Part shown: piece after piece, positions 63,154-64,000 of the stretch
How positions within the stretch are numbered: the first letter of the stretch is position 1
How the letters are laid out: each line of letters begins with the position of its first letter
Assembly: GCF_013409425.1 (NCBI RefSeq)
Contig: NZ_JACCAC010000001.1
Coordinates: 1,984,001-2,048,000 of the forward strand
DNA length: 64,000 bases
Direction of reading: 5' to 3'
Source of the DNA: Nocardioides perillae
GTDB taxonomy: Bacteria > Actinomycetota > Actinomycetes > Propionibacteriales > Nocardioidaceae
The notes under the pieces: model-generated
What the model was told of the DNA's origin: nothing
Database searches by the model: none
Seen by the model: only the letters and a program-made list of their open reading frames with translations
Program-made: the position numbers and the translations under genes

Positions 63154-64000
63154 GTGCCGCACGAGGGCGCGGGGCAGCCGCTGGACGCCGCCCGCTGGGT
63201 CGACGAGCTGGCCCGGCGGGCGCGCACCGCGCTCCCGCCCGAGGTCGTCGAGTACGTCCTGCAGGGCGCCCGCGACGGCGTGACCGCGGCGGAGGCGGTC
63301 GACTCCTGGCGGCGCGTGCGGCTCGTGCCGCGCGTCCTGCGCGGTGTCGACCGGGTCGACCTGACCACCCCGCTGCTCGGCGCCCGTGTCCGCGCGCCCC
63401 TGGGGGTCGCGCCGACGACGCTCCAGCGGGCCGTCCACCCCGAGGGCGAGGCGGCCGTGGCGCAGGCCGCCGCCGCAGCCGGGGTCCCCGTGGTCGTCTC
63501 CAGCAACGCCGGCACCCCGTTCGCCGACGTCGGCGCGACCGGTGCGCGCTGGTGGGTGCAGGTCTACGTGCCCCAGGACCGCGCGCTCGCAGAGCCCCTG
63601 CTCGACCGCGCGGTCGCCGCCGGCGCCGAGGCGGTCGTCCTCACGGTGGACACCCCCGTCGTCGGCACCAAGTACGCCGCGGGCGAGCGGCGGGTCTGGG
63701 ACGTCGTCGACCCCGCCTGGCTGCGGGTCAACCTGGACCCCGGTCAGGAAGGCGCGCCGGGCTCGGAGAAGGCGCGCGACCTCGGGCCCGCCGACGTGGC
63801 CTGGCTGGGGGAGCGCACCGGCTTGCCCGTGGTGGTGAAGGGGGTGCTGCACCCCGACGACGCACGCGTGGCGCTGGCGGCCGGCGCCGCCGGGGTCTGG
63901 GTGTCCAACCACGGCGGACGCCAGCTCGACCGGGCCGTCGCCACCGTCGACGCGCTCCCGACCGTCGCGGCGGCCGCGCGGGCCGCGGCGCCGGGTGCCC
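63154..64000 (+). CDS. FMN-dependent alpha-hydroxy acid dehydrogenase, 5' part only
   Basis: The frame is open from the GTG at 63154 to the window edge, giving about 282 residues. FMN-barrel motifs of the lactate/glycolate oxidase family are present: LGVAPTTLQRAVHPEGE, VVVSSNAGTP, WVQVYVPQDR, VVKGVLHPDDA, and the catalytic WVSNHGGRQLD. It resembles lactate 2-monooxygenase or L-lactate dehydrogenase (cytochrome) types; which one needs the missing end. It begins 2 bases after tyrS and may be co-transcribed. Confidence 0.85.
   Translation, partial: MPHEGAGQPLDAARWVDELARRARTALPPEVVEYVLQGARDGVTAAEAVDSWRRVRLVPRVLRGVDRVDLTTPLLGARVRAPLGVAPTTLQRAVHPEGEAAVAQAAAAAGVPVVVSSNAGTPFADVGATGARWWVQVYVPQDRALAEPLLDRAVAAGAEAVVLTVDTPVVGTKYAAGERRVWDVVDPAWLRVNLDPGQEGAPGSEKARDLGPADVAWLGERTGLPVVVKGVLHPDDARVALAAGAAGVWVSNHGGRQLDRAVATVDALPTVAAAARAAAPGA

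Overview
This is a very GC-rich actinobacterial chromosome segment, most likely from Nocardioides or a close relative in the Nocardioidaceae. Three things point there. Protein sequences match that group as I know it. Most start codons are GTG or ATG, and many genes are leaderless. The gene order from hrcA (9.8 kb) to dnaG (48 kb) follows the conserved order I remember from Mycobacterium tuberculosis and Streptomyces: hrcA-dnaJ-rsmE, phoH-ybeY-corC-deaminase-like gene-era, leuA, recO-uppS, glyS-dus-dgt-dnaG. There is no prophage, no complete insertion sequence and no CRISPR array. The accessory parts are the first 3.8 kb and the insertions between core blocks.

Layout. 0-3.8 kb: the end of an MFS transporter, a DUF222/HNH nuclease gene bracketed by two arrays of one 26-bp repeat in opposite orientation, a Vsr-type nuclease with an abnormal 3' end, and a MOSC protein. 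3.8-9.7 kb: acyl-CoA ligase, HemW, and several small conserved proteins. 9.7-16.1 kb: CIRCE-controlled hrcA-dnaJ-rsmE, a sigma factor coupled to a GerMN protein, a HIT protein and an aldo/keto reductase. 16.1-25 kb: phoH-ybeY-corC-deaminase-like gene, a secreted TIM-barrel-like protein, a siderophore-interacting protein, era and two septum-formation paralogues. 25-34.7 kb: attenuator-controlled leuA, two head-to-head orphan sensor kinases, a hydrolase, recO, a MarR regulator and uppS. 34.7-39.8 kb: gluconate uptake and phosphorylation, and a Zur-type zinc ABC transporter. 40-48.7 kb: glyS, a lipid- or membrane-anchored protein, dus, a secreted peptidase-like protein, dgt, dnaG and tRNA-Asn. 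48.8-56.5 kb: mixed small genes, tRNA-Met, a teichoic-acid-type glycerophosphotransferase, MBL and CAP proteins, and a Ser/Thr kinase behind a short upstream ORF. 56.5-61.8 kb: an iron-regulated desferrioxamine-type siderophore operon (decarboxylase, N-hydroxylase, and a fused acyltransferase-synthetase). 61.9-64 kb: tyrS and the start of an FMN alpha-hydroxy acid dehydrogenase.

How the genes work together. Metal supply is a theme: a Zur-like operator on znuACB, an IdeR/DmdR-type iron box on the siderophore operon, and a siderophore-interacting reductase next to era. RNA and translation maintenance is another (HemW, RsmE, YbeY, Era, Dus, GlyS, TyrS, two tRNAs). The regulatory observations I consider most worth following are a CTTG/CAAG direct-repeat motif shared by three intergenic regions, one of them between the two sensor kinases; a coupled upstream ORF in front of the Ser/Thr kinase; a 56-codon gene for a membrane or secreted peptide; and the repeat-bracketed HNH unit.

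The only gene-free stretches longer than 300 bases are 369-720 and 2044-2349. Both hold the 26-bp arrays described below.
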